From Echinometra lucunter (Eukaryota; Echinodermata; Echinoidea; Camarodonta; Echinometridae): a DNA stretch of 64,000 nt. A model generated the notes under the pieces. It saw only the letters and a program-made list of their open reading frames with translations, was not told where the DNA came from and searched no databases. The position numbers were made by a program, and so were the translations under genes. Positions 23,498 through 34,079 of this stretch are shown piece after piece. The stretch spans positions 14,704,435 to 14,768,434 of the forward strand of contig CM057153.1 in NCBI GenBank assembly GCA_029962745.1, written 5' to 3'. Within the stretch, counting starts at the first letter, position 1, and each line of letters starts with the position of its first letter.

Positions 23498-25019
23498 TAC
23501 AGGTAGATTTAAAGTACGGTTTACAGTTTATTTACCATGTTTACAGGTATTCAAACAGTGGTGAGAAGGTTCCGTCCCAGCTAGTTTTTAAAATTGGTAT
23601 AAGGCTTTTTTTTCTCCGAGAGTAATCTTTTTGAGTATTAATTTATTCATAATAAATATAATAATAGTAATAATAATAACAATTTATATATTATTTTGAT
23701 ATTTCCAGAACAAAAGAAGCCCCACCACATCGGGTTTTCGCCTCCGTATTTGAAATATACATTAATTATAGACACACTGATTGGTAATGTTTCAGAAAGA
23801 AATACATGTCGAATTCCAAGTTCAATCTGACGTTAACTGGAGTGTGCTTTATTGAATGTGTGATGTTTAATTAAACTCGTTTATGCTTTATATTATAGTG
23901 TAATTGATAACGCAGCTGAATTAATGAGAAAATACGTGAAATAAACTTAACATTTATTTTGACTTAAAATTCATAACGTCTTGCAAAAGGACGGTCACGC
24001 CATGTGAAATGCACCCCTTCATGAGGATTATACATTAAATCTATATGAGACTATCAGACTAATGAAATCAATGACCTTGCTTTTATAATCAATCATATCA
24101 TTTGTTAAAGGCATTGGCTAACTTTGTGAGCAGCCGATTTAAAAAATTCTCAAACTAAGATGAAACATGTGTATGAAAACTTGTATTTGTACTCAAAACC
24201 CTGAAACCAAGCATTATAATTTGAAATGTAAAACTGTTAGTAAGAGCAAACGACGATTTTATTATTTTTGGTCTCAGAGACAGTGAATAAGAGGAGCATT
24301 TTCCACGAGTTTAAAAAAAAAACGTTGGCTGCACCTCTCTCCCTGTACTATATATGACATGCACACACACACACACACACAAACGCACACACACACGTAC
24401 ACGCCCACCCACACACACACACACACACCCTACCGTACTATACATGCTATGCATTTACCGTTCATGTGGACTCTGTGCACATGCACGCTCCTTATGTCCA
24501 GTCTGTGCAACCGACCATTATATTTTCTTCAAACATTGCTTTACATTTTTAATATTTGAAAATACTTTCCGTCGATATTATACTTTGAAACTTTCAGACT
24601 GGTATTTTCAACTCTTGTGTTTATATATATTTTGAAAATTCTCACAATGTTAGCCTTTTACTTTAATTAGGCTTCTCTCAGTAAAATAAAAAATGAAAAA
24701 AATAATGAATAAAACAGATAAATGAATAAATGAATAATAAAATAATGAATAAATGATAGAACGAGCGAATAAAACAATAGTTAATAAAATCCTGGGGGTG
24801 GATTAAGTACGACAAATTTTAGACGATACACGCTTCTATCATGCGCATATAGTTTGCAGGCACACACCCTGGTCAGTCGAAACATATAGAGTTGTCTGAA
24901 TATGAGACGGAGTTCTATGGGGATCGTGTAGTATGGCCGCTGCTGACTGGCACAGCCAGTAGGCACGCGTGGGTTAGGCTTCTCTCAAGACATCGCGGCA
25001 TTCGAATGAAGTGTCAATT
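23498..25019. other. Intron 1 segment with a CA microsatellite
   Basis: (CA)n with interruptions at 24360-24431 and a TAATAA-rich patch at 23640-23690; otherwise nothing recognised. Confidence 0.4.
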
Positions 25020-25024
25020 AGGGA

Positions 25025-25107
25025 GGCATACTGAAGACCAAACGCCAGAATAGCATCGAACTGAAGACCTTGACTTGGTGTATAGTCCAAACCACTCGAC
25101 CACGACA
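25025..25107 (-). repeat. tRNA-like SINE head
   Basis: Minus strand begins GTGTCGTGGTCGAGTGGTTT (A-box-like) and continues to AGGTCTTCAGTTCGATGCTA (B-box-like). The hAT-like element 25116-26205 is inserted at its 5' edge. Confidence 0.55.
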
Positions 25108-25115
25108 CTCCTATT

Positions 25116-25351
25116 CAGGGGCGTAGGCAGCGGGGGGGGGGGGGGGGGTGAGGGGTATGCATCCCCCCACCTTGTGAGGTGGGGGGGGGGATGATATGTA
25201 CAATCATCCCCCTCCCCCAGGTTTTAGGGAAGGATGTTTGCTTACAATTAAACTGAATTGACATGTTTACAAAATGATAGGAATAGCAATAATGATAATA
25301 ATTATTATTATTATAACAACAATAACAATAGTAATAATAATAATTAGTAAT

Positions 25352-25388
<37 letters not shown>

Positions 25389-26205
25389 GCCTATGATAAT
25401 AATAATAGTTATCATCATCATCGTTAATGTGACTGAAATTATGATTACTATCATAACTATATCGATCATTATTCTGATTTATGTAGTTATTTATATAACT
25501 GTTGGATAATTTCGGCGCTGTCACAGTTTTTCTGAAGTGGTGTAACAACAAAATTTTAAAAAAAGATGAATAGCGTGACGCAAATATGCAATAATGTGTG
25601 TCAGTCCATATTCTATATTCGTTTGTCACGGTGCGTATATCTTCTATTTATGTCTGTGCATCATTGGCGTAAAACCCGGGGGATGGGGGGAGATATCCCC
25701 CACTTTTTTTAGAGGGGGATAGCGTGTACAAATATCCCCCTTCACTTTTTAAGGAAAAAATGATATTTGAATTAATTGCTAATAAAATTTCTAATACTTT
25801 GTCATAAACAACCATCATATGTTAGAATTTCTATTTGAAAATGTGATTTAAAACCAGAAAAGCGCTTATTTTTGGCTCGCTCGCTTCGCTCGCTCATCAT
25901 ATTCTAGAATTTTTGTTTGAAAATGCGATAGAAGACCAGAAGAGTGGTTATTTTGGCTCGCTCGCTTCGCTCGCTCATCCTATTATAGAATTTCTATTTG
26001 AAAATGCGATTGAAAAACAGAAAAATGGTAATTTTTGGCTCCCTCGCTCGCAAGATAAGAATTAAAATGTGTGTAAGGGGGTCTGTGCAGGTGTGTGCGG
26101 ATGCGTGTGTGTGTGTGTATCTGTATACGAAATTGATCCTCGATTTCTCGTGAACGGCAAATCACCCCCCCCCCTCCCAGGTGTAAGAACCTGTCTACGC
26201 CACTG
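25116..26205. mobile_element. hAT-like non-autonomous element 3, composite
   Basis: Ends CAGGGGCGTAGGCAG and CTGTCTACGCCACTG, flanked by a perfect 8-bp duplication CTCCTATT (25108-25115, 26206-26213). The left half has G runs and a TTA/TAA microsatellite (25290-25390). At 25661 an internal CATTGGCGTAAAACC starts a right half homologous, in reverse, to 44669-45233, with CTCGCTCGCTTCGCTCGCTC at 25876 and 25957. Its right end is only about 30 bp from the exon 1 donor of the sialyltransferase gene. Confidence 0.88.
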
Positions 26206-26236
26206 CTCCTATTTTGTACAGGGATTACCCACTTAC

Positions 26237-26345
26237 CTCTTGGATTGGCATCAAATATATCCTCCACACTGAAGACAACCACAGCTGTCACAATGAACAA
26301 GGTGAAGAACACAAGACGCAAAGTGATATGCTTAAATGATGACAT
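26237..26345 (-). CDS. ST8SIA: ST8Sia-like gene, exon 1 (signal anchor)
   Basis: The ATG at 26345 opens a frame of 36 codons plus one base, ending at a strong donor (AGAG|GTAAGT, intron from 26236). The product starts with a short basic tail (MSSFKHITLR) and then about 17 hydrophobic residues rich in Val, Phe and Leu, followed by an acidic stretch (VEDIFDANPR). That is the layout of a type II Golgi glycosyltransferase N-terminus. It was assigned to the downstream sialyltransferase because orientation, phase 1 exit and final protein length fit. Past the donor the frame runs into G/C-rich repeat, so the longer open frame there is not coding. Alternative: first exon of some other membrane protein on the same strand. 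Confidence 0.6.
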
Positions 26346-27524
26346 AGTTTATGTGGAATGAAAGTTCAGAACCAGAATATTTCACTTCATGTTAAAAAAT
26401 AAATCCTATTTCCAGTCACGTCCACTTTCACTTTGAAGTTGATCCAAAATATTCTGATCCAGAAAAAAAAATCACATAAAAAGTCCGATCACCAACGTCT
26501 TCTGATTGATTTCCAAAGATGGCTGCTGCTATTTCCTTATGGCTTTTATGATGGGTTATAAAGATAGCATTTTCTAAAATGAAAATGATTTTTAAAAAAG
26601 GGAATCAATTATACACTGCTAGTATCCTGGTCCATTCACGAGGTCCAACGTGCAAATTATATGACAGCTATTCCTTTTTAAAAAAATGTTATTTCCAAAA
26701 TATTCTGATCCAGAATAAAAAAAATCACATTAAAAGTCCTATCAACAACGTCCTCTGATTGATTTCCAAAGATGGCTGCTGCTATTTGCTTATGGCTTTT
26801 ATGAGGAGTTATCAAGATAGCTTTTTCTAGGATGAAAATGATAAAAAAGGGAAATTGATTATACACTGCTAGTATCCTGGTCCATTCACGAGGTCCAACG
26901 TGCAAATTATGTGACAGTTATTCCTTTCAAAACATGTTATTTTCCCGAAGGTAGTGTCAACGGTTTTAGAGTATCCATTGCCTTTGTTCTAAACGTCAGA
27001 TCAATCTATCTCACCCGATCCATGTCCGACACCGTCCAGAATCACAAATACGCGTGAGAACGTCGACGACGATCATGACGATTGCCTAGTTTTCTTCAGA
27101 AAGAAGCTTATACAGTATACCCGGAAAACATTTTGAAACATTTCTGGCACATTTTTGCACTAGAATTTTTTTCCTTTTGGGAGCTGGCAAACTAAGCGAG
27201 ACATCTGATAATCAATGATGATATGCATTTTGTCATCGTTATTCTCTCAGTCTAAAGGGCATGCTCTTATGAATGCCAAATGATAACACGTGATGCAGAG
27301 TAACCAATAGGAATTAACTGTGAACATGCGGTAGGAATTTAGGATGGTCAGACCTAAGCAATTACGATAATGACGTTTCTGACGTACATCTTGTAGAACA
27401 TAGTTACGTACAAACAACATGATAGGAATGTATACGTATTGTCTTGAACATATTATTAAGTGATGAACACTCTTGGTAGTTCTGTTGACACCATCTGACA
27501 CACCGATGAATAGAAATTAATAAT
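26346..27524. promoter_or_regulatory. Upstream region of sialyltransferase exon 1, possible divergent promoter
   Basis: Inferred 5' UTR and promoter of the minus-strand gene, also lying upstream of the candidate plus-strand exon at 27525. The main visible structure is the tandem duplication 26444-26945. No TATA box or initiator is claimed. Confidence 0.35.
26444..26945. repeat. 251-bp tandem duplication upstream of the start codon
   Basis: Two direct copies (from 26444 and from 26695) share CCAAAATATTCTGATCCAGA, GATTGATTTCCAAAGATGGC and CACTGCTAGTATCCTGGTCC. Divergence is modest. Each contains AAAGATGGCTGC, which resembles a YY1 site. The nearest edge is about 100 bp upstream of the ATG at 26345. 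Confidence 0.9.
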
Positions 27525-27680
27525 ATGTCTCGTTTACCAAGTACTAGGGCTATGTACCGTTCTCCCAGAGATCCCGGCAATCACTATTACCCCGGCTTAA
27601 GCATGGCAACCGCAGCACTCGGTGCATTCCAAATGTGTTTCTTGACCTCTTGTTCACAAAAGAACTCAAGTTCACATATC
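27525..27680 (+). CDS. Candidate first coding exon of a divergent gene
   Basis: An ATG frame begins MSRLPSTRAMYRSPRDPGN, with a hydrophobic run (GLSMATAALGAFQMCFLTSC) after residue 24. It has balanced codon composition and lies in otherwise AT-rich sequence. The layout would suit the N-terminus of a small membrane protein. The frame stays open to 27710, but no convincing donor was found (GTGAAA near 27690 is possible), so the right end is a guess. No family recognised; the alternative is a chance frame. Confidence 0.3.
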
Positions 27681-27750
27681 ACTGCTAAAAGTGAAAGAGT
27701 CATTCATTAATGTGAGCCCGTTACTACAGAAAATTATATTACGTATACTT

Positions 27751-27822
27751 GTACACACACACACACACCCACACACACACACACCCTCACACACACACTC
27801 ACATATATATATATATATATAT
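27751..27822. repeat. CA and TA microsatellites
   Basis: (CA)n with C interruptions, then (TA)n. Confidence 0.9.
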
Positions 27823-28362
27823 CATTTAAATAATGGATACGGGCCCACTGCACGCCACTCGAGGCCTTCCCCATGTCATAGTTTTCTCTCCCTTCTCACG
27901 ACATTACTATTTTTGAAAATCGCTATCTTTAGAGGTGAGGTCTGACGAGGCCTTGATCATTGACTAGATTCAGTAAATGGAGTTCAAGTGTGGAGGAAAA
28001 GGCTTGCGTGAATGTTATTTATAGTCGGGTGGGTGTCATGTTTCATATTTCTATTTTAAGAGGCGAACAAATGCACTATTTTAAATGTGAAGCTTCCTTG
28101 ACGTGTTATAAATTTATTTTCATTCGAAGAGTCTGGCGAAATATGTACGTAAACTGGTGGCAGACAAAAGTCAAAACACCAGTTAAGGAATTGGTTTCGG
28201 TCTCTCACATAAAGATTGAATACAATAACTCCTGACAACAGAACTATTTCATTCCTTACTCAACCGTAAATCCTTAATCATTACCGTTTCAATAACAGAA
28301 AAAAATCCCCCCCAATAGCCATGGCAATATGAAATTTTGTTTTCCTCTTCTTGAAGCCGGTT

Positions 28363-28588
28363 TTTGGCCCATAGCGGTGACAGTGATAAGCCACAGACAT
28401 ACTCGGTGCAGAATTTCCAGGCGCCGAATAACAACATGTTGGCCCACTCCAGCGTCCAACGAAGCAGCTCCCCGCGCCTGCTGTCTGTCTATAGAGCACC
28501 CACGAGTAAACCGGGCTTCCATAAACACGTGTTTAATCAAAGTAACAAACCACAGATTCCAAGAAAAATCATGGAACTGAACAATTAG
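28363..28588 (+). CDS. Candidate terminal coding exon, unrecognised
   Basis: After TTTTCCTCTTCTTGAAG, a fair acceptor, a plus-strand frame of about 74 codons runs to TAG. It is hydrophilic and rich in Ser, Gln, Asn and Pro (AHSGDSDKPQTYSVQNFQ, SSVQRSSSPRLLSVYRAP). The stretch is clearly richer in G+C than its surroundings. The opposite strand is open too, so direction is uncertain. No polyadenylation signal follows closely. No homology is recognised. Confidence 0.25.
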
Positions 28589-28689
28589 GTGCTTTATTTG
28601 GGATTTTTTCCGGCTGAAACAAAATGGCGTCTCCCCCAAACTATTAACATTTGAAATCAAAGAATTCAAGGGCGGTACCAGGGTATTGT

Positions 28690-28708
28690 GATGGGGGGGG
28701 GGGGGGGT
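28690..28708. repeat. G run near a 14-bp direct repeat
   Basis: About 17 G; TATTAACATTTGAA occurs on both sides (28642 and 28727), perhaps flanking a small G-run insertion. Confidence 0.4.
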
Positions 28709-29099
28709 AGATGACCCAGGTGAGTTTATTAACATTTGAATGAACAAATGGCGGTATTCATTTCATTTTTCATTTTTGTATCATTTCCACATTATCTACA
28801 TTACCATGATTACAGCAGTCTTTACCAAGTCAAAACATGTACAAAGTATTATGCGGTGCAATAACAAATTTTGTCAGTTGATAATAAAACGTACGGAGGG
28901 AGATAAATAATTAACAGAAATGTGGAGGAAACCTTGGAAGCAAATTGCTTGTAGATAATGTTCCCTTTTGATATGTTATATCTTATATACCAATTTTTGA
29001 ATAAACATACGTGACAAACAAGAAGACAGTACAATAAAAGTAAAACAGCACAACAGAACAAAAACGAAGGAAGCGTGACAAGACACTAGGACAAAGGGA

Positions 29100-30780
29100 T
29101 GTTTAAAAGTACTTAAATCAGACAATTATTGAGCGCTACATTCATGGAATTCTAGTAAACAGGACCAGCAAATATCACGGTTCTTTTTCTAAGTATATAA
29201 GTCTGTGGAAATGAAAGAAATAATAAGATTGACGGGTAGGAAAATTGTGCAGTTGCTGATTTTTCTGAAATAAGGATGAAATCGCATGAGGAAGGTCATT
29301 TGAATTTAACTGAGACATGAAACAACCTAAAGAGAATTTGTAAAAATCATGAATTTTTAATATCTTATTTTCTAAAAATAAACTGATGTGTCTTAATCCA
29401 TCAGTATGACAGATTATTCGCATTATACGATTTTGAAATATCCAAATGGTCATTAAATGAATTTCCCCATGCGAGCCTTATGCCATAGTTCAAATAAGGT
29501 AAGACAAGCGTTCAGTATATACTTAGATAAACTCAGTTTAATTACTCCAACATTCCTTGCTAAAGTTTTGCTTAAATGTAAATTATGCTCTTTCGAAGAA
29601 AGTTTATTGTCAATAATTAGACCAAGGAATTTCAAAGAATCAACTTAATTTATAACGGCCAGGTAACTTTGAAAAAGAATTGCTAGAGAGCATACACTGA
29701 ATTTTATTTATATTCAAGGAACGCATATATCCACTTTTCAACAAGTCCGAGTTCATTATTAACTGTTTCTAACAAGATATTGGGGAATATGTGGGAGAAG
29801 AAAACAGAAGAATCATCTGTAAATAATATAAACGAAAAGTCCTGGACGAATTTTGAAAATCATTCATATACAAGATAGATAGTAAAGGCCCGAGAAGGGA
29901 TCCTTGGGGAACGCCACAAAGTAACTGTTGAAAAGATGGGTTAATGCCCTTAATATATACAAATTGCGTCCTTCCCCTGAGATAACTTCTGAACCACTCC
30001 AAGGCCCTCCCACGTATAACGTAGTGAGAAAGTTTGTGCAGAATTTTGATGAGCAATTGTATCAAAGGCCTTGGAGAGGTCCAGAAACGTCCCAAGAATA
30101 TGATAATCATCACTATGCAGAAGCAACATGATTAATGAATTGCAAAAAAAGCATGTATTGCAGAATGTTTTAGTCTGAAACCAAATTGTGAATCTGAAAA
30201 TATATTACTGTTCACTAAAATTGCCATTGTACGATCATAAATTAGTTTTTCTACCACCTCACAGATTGAAGATGGGGGGGGGGGGATATTGGCCTATAAT
30301 TACTTGAAAGTAAGGGATCACCTTTTTGAAAGATAGTGACAACTTTTGCAATTTTCATTATATCAGGTACAACACCCTAGGTCATGGATAAATAAAAAAT
30401 GTGTAAGGATTTACAACTCGTGTATAATTTGTTTCAGTAAGAAATTACTTCGTCATGACCCATACTTCGCTTATCTTTCTTATTCTTTACAATTTTTAGT
30501 ATTTCAGATGAATTGGTTGGTTGGATTTGAAAATACCGAATTCTGATTATTGTTCTTCAAGAAAGAATGAAAAGTTTTTTCGACATTATGAAATTTCTGG
30601 GTCAGACTTTGTCCAATATTTGAGAAGTACTTATTAAAGTGATAAGCTTTGGAAAAACATCCCCACTGCTTCAATTTAGGGGAACCGTTCAAACGCGTTC
30701 GCTCTTATAAAAAATTTTGGGGCATTGTGCCCCACATAACATTTGCCTCCTGCTCCACTACCTCACACTGTAACAAATAA
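29100..30780 (-). pseudogene. Decayed LINE reverse transcriptase fragment
   Basis: Read from about 30700 down: FNKYFSNIGQSLTQKF (linker before the reverse transcriptase), then IRGRALEWFRSYLRGRTQF, CGVPQGSLLGPLLSILYMND, MKFLGLIIDNKLSSKEH, and a C-terminal block LHNFPTRQS. It is broken into several frames and interrupted by a G run at 30274. The motif wording matches the copy at 39550-41324, so both come from one CR1/L2-type family, distinct from the LINE at 14-18 kb. Confidence 0.8.
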
Positions 30781-30886
30781 TCATGGAATCTATTATGAAG
30801 CTTCTTTAATTCTTTGGAGCTATAGGTACATGTATATGGCTATTTTGGAGTCTGTAATTTCAGTCACTTACCAGATGTGAAAAAGG

Positions 30887-31480
30887 ATATAGGAGGGTTA
30901 TGGCACAAGAAAGGAAAAGGGGCTAATCAGACGTAAAAAGGGACGTATAGACTCATAGGATTTAAACGGGCACTAATCGGAAGGAGACTTGCAATACATA
31001 AAACGGAAAGGGGCACTGAAAAGGGGAACTTATCATAAGGAGTGAAATGGGACATTTATCAGATTCCAGGGGGAACTGATCGTAAGGAAAAATTTCATTA
31101 AAAAGCAAAAGGGGAACTCATCAGAAACCTAATAAGTGTGTATTAAGTTTTAAAAGGGGCACATGCAGGAATCAACATGAATAAGGGACTCAGGAAACAA
31201 ACATGAAAAGGGTGTTTATCACAAGGAAATTTGGGCATGTTTCAGATTTCAAATGGGCATTTTCCCAAGTGGAAAAAGAAAATTTATCAGAAGTGAAAGG
31301 GGGCACTCGGCAAAAGGGCAATTGCACTACAGGAACCGAAAATGGGAATAATAGGGACATTCATTATAGAAGGGGAAAAAAGGCGCTATGAAAAAAAACC
31401 GCACAGGGTCACTAATCAGGTGTAAAGGAGGCCGGGCATTTGTAGGACTTTATGAAGGACGACTTATCTGAAGCGAAAAA
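30887..31480. repeat. Degenerate tandem array, AAGGGGCACTTATCAGAAG unit
   Basis: Some twenty imperfect units of 25-35 bp containing GGGGCACT or GGGAACT, then ATCAGAAG or ATCATAAGG, then GAAAA. No coding sense. Confidence 0.75.
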
Positions 31481-31663
31481 GGCACTTACCGGTAGATAGA
31501 AGAGCCCTTATTAAAAAGAGAATGGGCCCTTGTAAAAGAGAGAAAAACAAAGGCACGAAACAAGTTTGAAAGGGGCATTTCTTATGTGTAAAAATGGGTA
31601 CATTGGGGCGCTCGGAAAAGTGGGGTGCACTACGTGGGACCCGGCTCTGTCTCAGTCTCACTA

Positions 31664-33242
31664 TGAACACGACGGACAAAGAAAGCCGACATAATAAACA
31701 ACCCCTCATTCTACCCTTCACAATGGTTCTGGTAGTCAAAAGAACATCCTTCACTGCTATTGTCTAAAATATGTGGAACAGGTGTCACATGCATATTCAC
31801 CTTGAACTACCTGATTAAACATAATGGGATGTTCTTTTGACTACCAGAACCATTGTGAAGGGTAGAATGCAGAGGCGTCGATCTTGGGGGGGGGGGGGGG
31901 CCGGGGGGAAAATTTCGGGGGGGCAAAGATATCATTTTGCCCCCCCCCCCCAATAATTTCCCAACCAAAAAAAAAAGGAAAAAGAAAAATGAAAGAGAAA
32001 AGAAAGGAAAAGGAAGAAAGGAAGTGAAATGAAAGCGTAAAACAAGAAAAAAGAAAGAAAATGGAAAACTGGGAAGCGCTCGCTCGCTTCGCTCGCTCGC
32101 ATTTAAGTATCTTAACCAATGCCGATGGTAATTACTATTCTTATGAAAGGAAATCGGTTTGCATCTTGTGTTTCTATCGAATGTTATACTATTCTTCTAC
32201 TCATATGAAGTAATATAACCAAACAAGATATCACTCCTAGAAATCGAGCGGCCAGTTGACCTAAAAATAGATAAACTTTAAGGAGACAACGACCTGGATA
32301 AAAAGAAGAAAAAACACGCAAAACAAAAACATATTTTTCGTTAACTCGCTCGCTACTCTCGCTGGAAAAAAGCTAGATACAAGATGATTTCGGGCAGCAA
32401 GTAGCTCATTATAGCAGCGAGATTCCAAAATATCATTATATTTGTTGACAAAGATTTTGGGACGAATCAATATAATTTTGCCGGGATCGGTCGTGGACTT
32501 TGCTCGCTATGGTAGAAACAGAATGGATTCGGACTGCAAGCGAGGTAGCCAAAACAGTGTCATATTCGGCACACAGATGATCAGATGTATTATTTATATA
32601 TCATAGAGGCATGACAGGTTTATAGTGTATTCTGATGATAATGAAGATAATAATATTCCGTTCTTGTATAGCGCATATCACATTTTTATCATATTATTAT
32701 GATGACGAAATAACACTTCTATCATATGGAAAAGGGTATATTATTCCTCGCTCGCTGCACTCGCTCGTTTCATATTAATGGTTTTACAAAGCAAACAAGT
32801 TCGGTGAGATGAGACCGAATAGATAATGTAGATGTTTCATTAGCTCACAGTGTAATTTACCGAAGGGTTTACTACATCTACCATGAAAAACAGTGTGTGC
32901 TTCCTCGCTCGCTTCGCTCGCTCGTAATATTAAAAAACAGAGTGATTTGGGGGGCAGCAACAATGGACCAACGATGTGACAAAGTAGAGTTCATATAGAG
33001 GTAACCATATACATATATATTAGGTATCATTTATGCCTATGTGATAACTAAACCCTTCTCTCATAAGAAGAAATTTGTTATTTTTTGCTCGCTCGCTTCG
33101 CTCGCTCGCAAAATTGAAAAAAAAAAAGCAGGATGGTTCACATAGCAAGTTGCCTAATTTCCCCAATTTGAAAATGCTTCACGTTGATATAGGCCTATGT
33201 TATATATATATATATATATATATATATTGATATAGGCCTATG

Positions 33243-33277
<35 letters not shown>

Positions 33278-33430
33278 AGGGTGTGTGTGTGTGTGTAGAA
33301 ATAGTAGCCGTGGGTTCATCTCCGCTTGGTCGTCTTGCCCCCCCAATCCGAAAAATGGATCGACGCCTCTGGTAGAATGAGAGGCTGTTTATTTTGTCCG
33401 CTTTCTTTGTCCGCCATGTTCATAGTGTCT
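31664..33430. mobile_element. Palindromic MITE interrupted by a hAT-like insertion
   Basis: Left arm 31664-31755 (ACTATGAACACGACGGACAA to AAAAGAACATCC) returns inverted as 31829-31869 plus 33380-33430 once the inserted element is removed. The arms include GACAAAGAAAGC and CAATGGTTCTGGTAGTC. Confidence 0.85.
31870..33371. mobile_element. hAT-like non-autonomous element 4
   Basis: Ends CAGAGGCGTCGATC and its exact reverse complement (14 bp), flanked by perfect 8-bp GTAGAATG (31862-31869, 33372-33379). 1502 bp with G and C runs. CTCGCTCGCTTCGCTCGCTC lies at 32079, 32904 and 33088, and a duplicated GATATAGGCCTATGTTA plus (TA)n block at 33186-33275. The interior resembles element 9535-10834 in order. 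Confidence 0.93.
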
Positions 33431-33717
33431 ATAGTATGCGGAGTGTTTTTACAGCTGGAGTATGGCTTCAATTCCAACATTTGTAGGTTTGCATACTTCT
33501 ATTAATACTATTATATTTTTTTTTTAAAAAGGAATTGGCAGGTTTTTTTTTTACCTTGCGATGGTTGGATACCTTACATATCAACACAGTAGCATTCAAG
33601 TAACAATTCATAGATTTAAGCGAGCTGGGAGGTAAATGAAGAATACAGGGATGAGGTTCTACATTGTCGCACCGTGTAGTGCGTATGTGACTTCAAAATT
33701 AGTTTAATTATTTTGAG

Positions 33718-33776
33718 GCTTATCAACAAATTATCCCCAAAAAAATTATTTTGGAAAAGTGGACCTTTCGGATTTT

Positions 33777-33807
<31 letters not shown>

Positions 33808-33852
33808 GAGTGCGTACGCACCTGACGCACCCCCCTTGGCTACGGGCCTGAC
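33718..33852 (-). mobile_element. hAT-like element end, fragment
   Basis: The minus strand starts CAGGCCCGTAGCCAAGGGGG and runs through long G/C runs. No partner end was found. Confidence 0.45.
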
Positions 33853-34079
33853 CTCTCGGGTTTGAATTATGTCTTTGATATTGCTCTTTCTGTTCAAAGC
33901 ATCGTTAAACATTCCACATGTTTCCTTTGTATTGGATTTCTTCTTTTCAAAATGCATACAGTAATTTTTCTGTTTCTCAAGCCGCAAAACCTTTGTTAAC
34001 ATATTTTTGTATTTGACATATTTATCACGAAGTTTTGGGATGGGATTTACCCAAATTTATAATGCATATCATTTTTCCT

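Larger units (their letters stand above)
356..26345 (-). other. ST8SIA: ST8Sia-family sialyltransferase gene, four-exon model
   Basis: Gene-level entry. Four minus-strand exons (26345-26237, 4587-4494, 1774-1166, 608-356) join in phase 1, 2 and 2 to give one 354-residue frame ending in TGA, within the usual 350-380 residues of animal alpha-2,8-sialyltransferases. Such enzymes are type II Golgi membrane proteins that move sialic acid from CMP-sialic acid to sialylated glycans or gangliosides. Seen: tail of about 10 residues, hydrophobic anchor 11-27, sialylmotif L 117-166, motif S about 276-298, motif III HYYE 315-318, motif VS H329-x4-E334. Cys117 and Cys131 of motif L, Cys292 of motif S and Cys353 near the C-terminus match the two-disulfide pattern of ST8Sia enzymes. 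Seven NxS/T sequons are present (106, 179, 223, 253, 309, 323, 342). Introns are about 21.6 kb, 2.7 kb and 0.56 kb. Acceptor specificity and the exact paralogue cannot be told from sequence alone. Confidence 0.8.

Noticed and set aside
25870..25980. Regularly spaced identical 20-mers, CRISPR-like
   Set aside because: The genome is eukaryotic, the sequences between the motifs are related to each other, and the array is part of a transposon.
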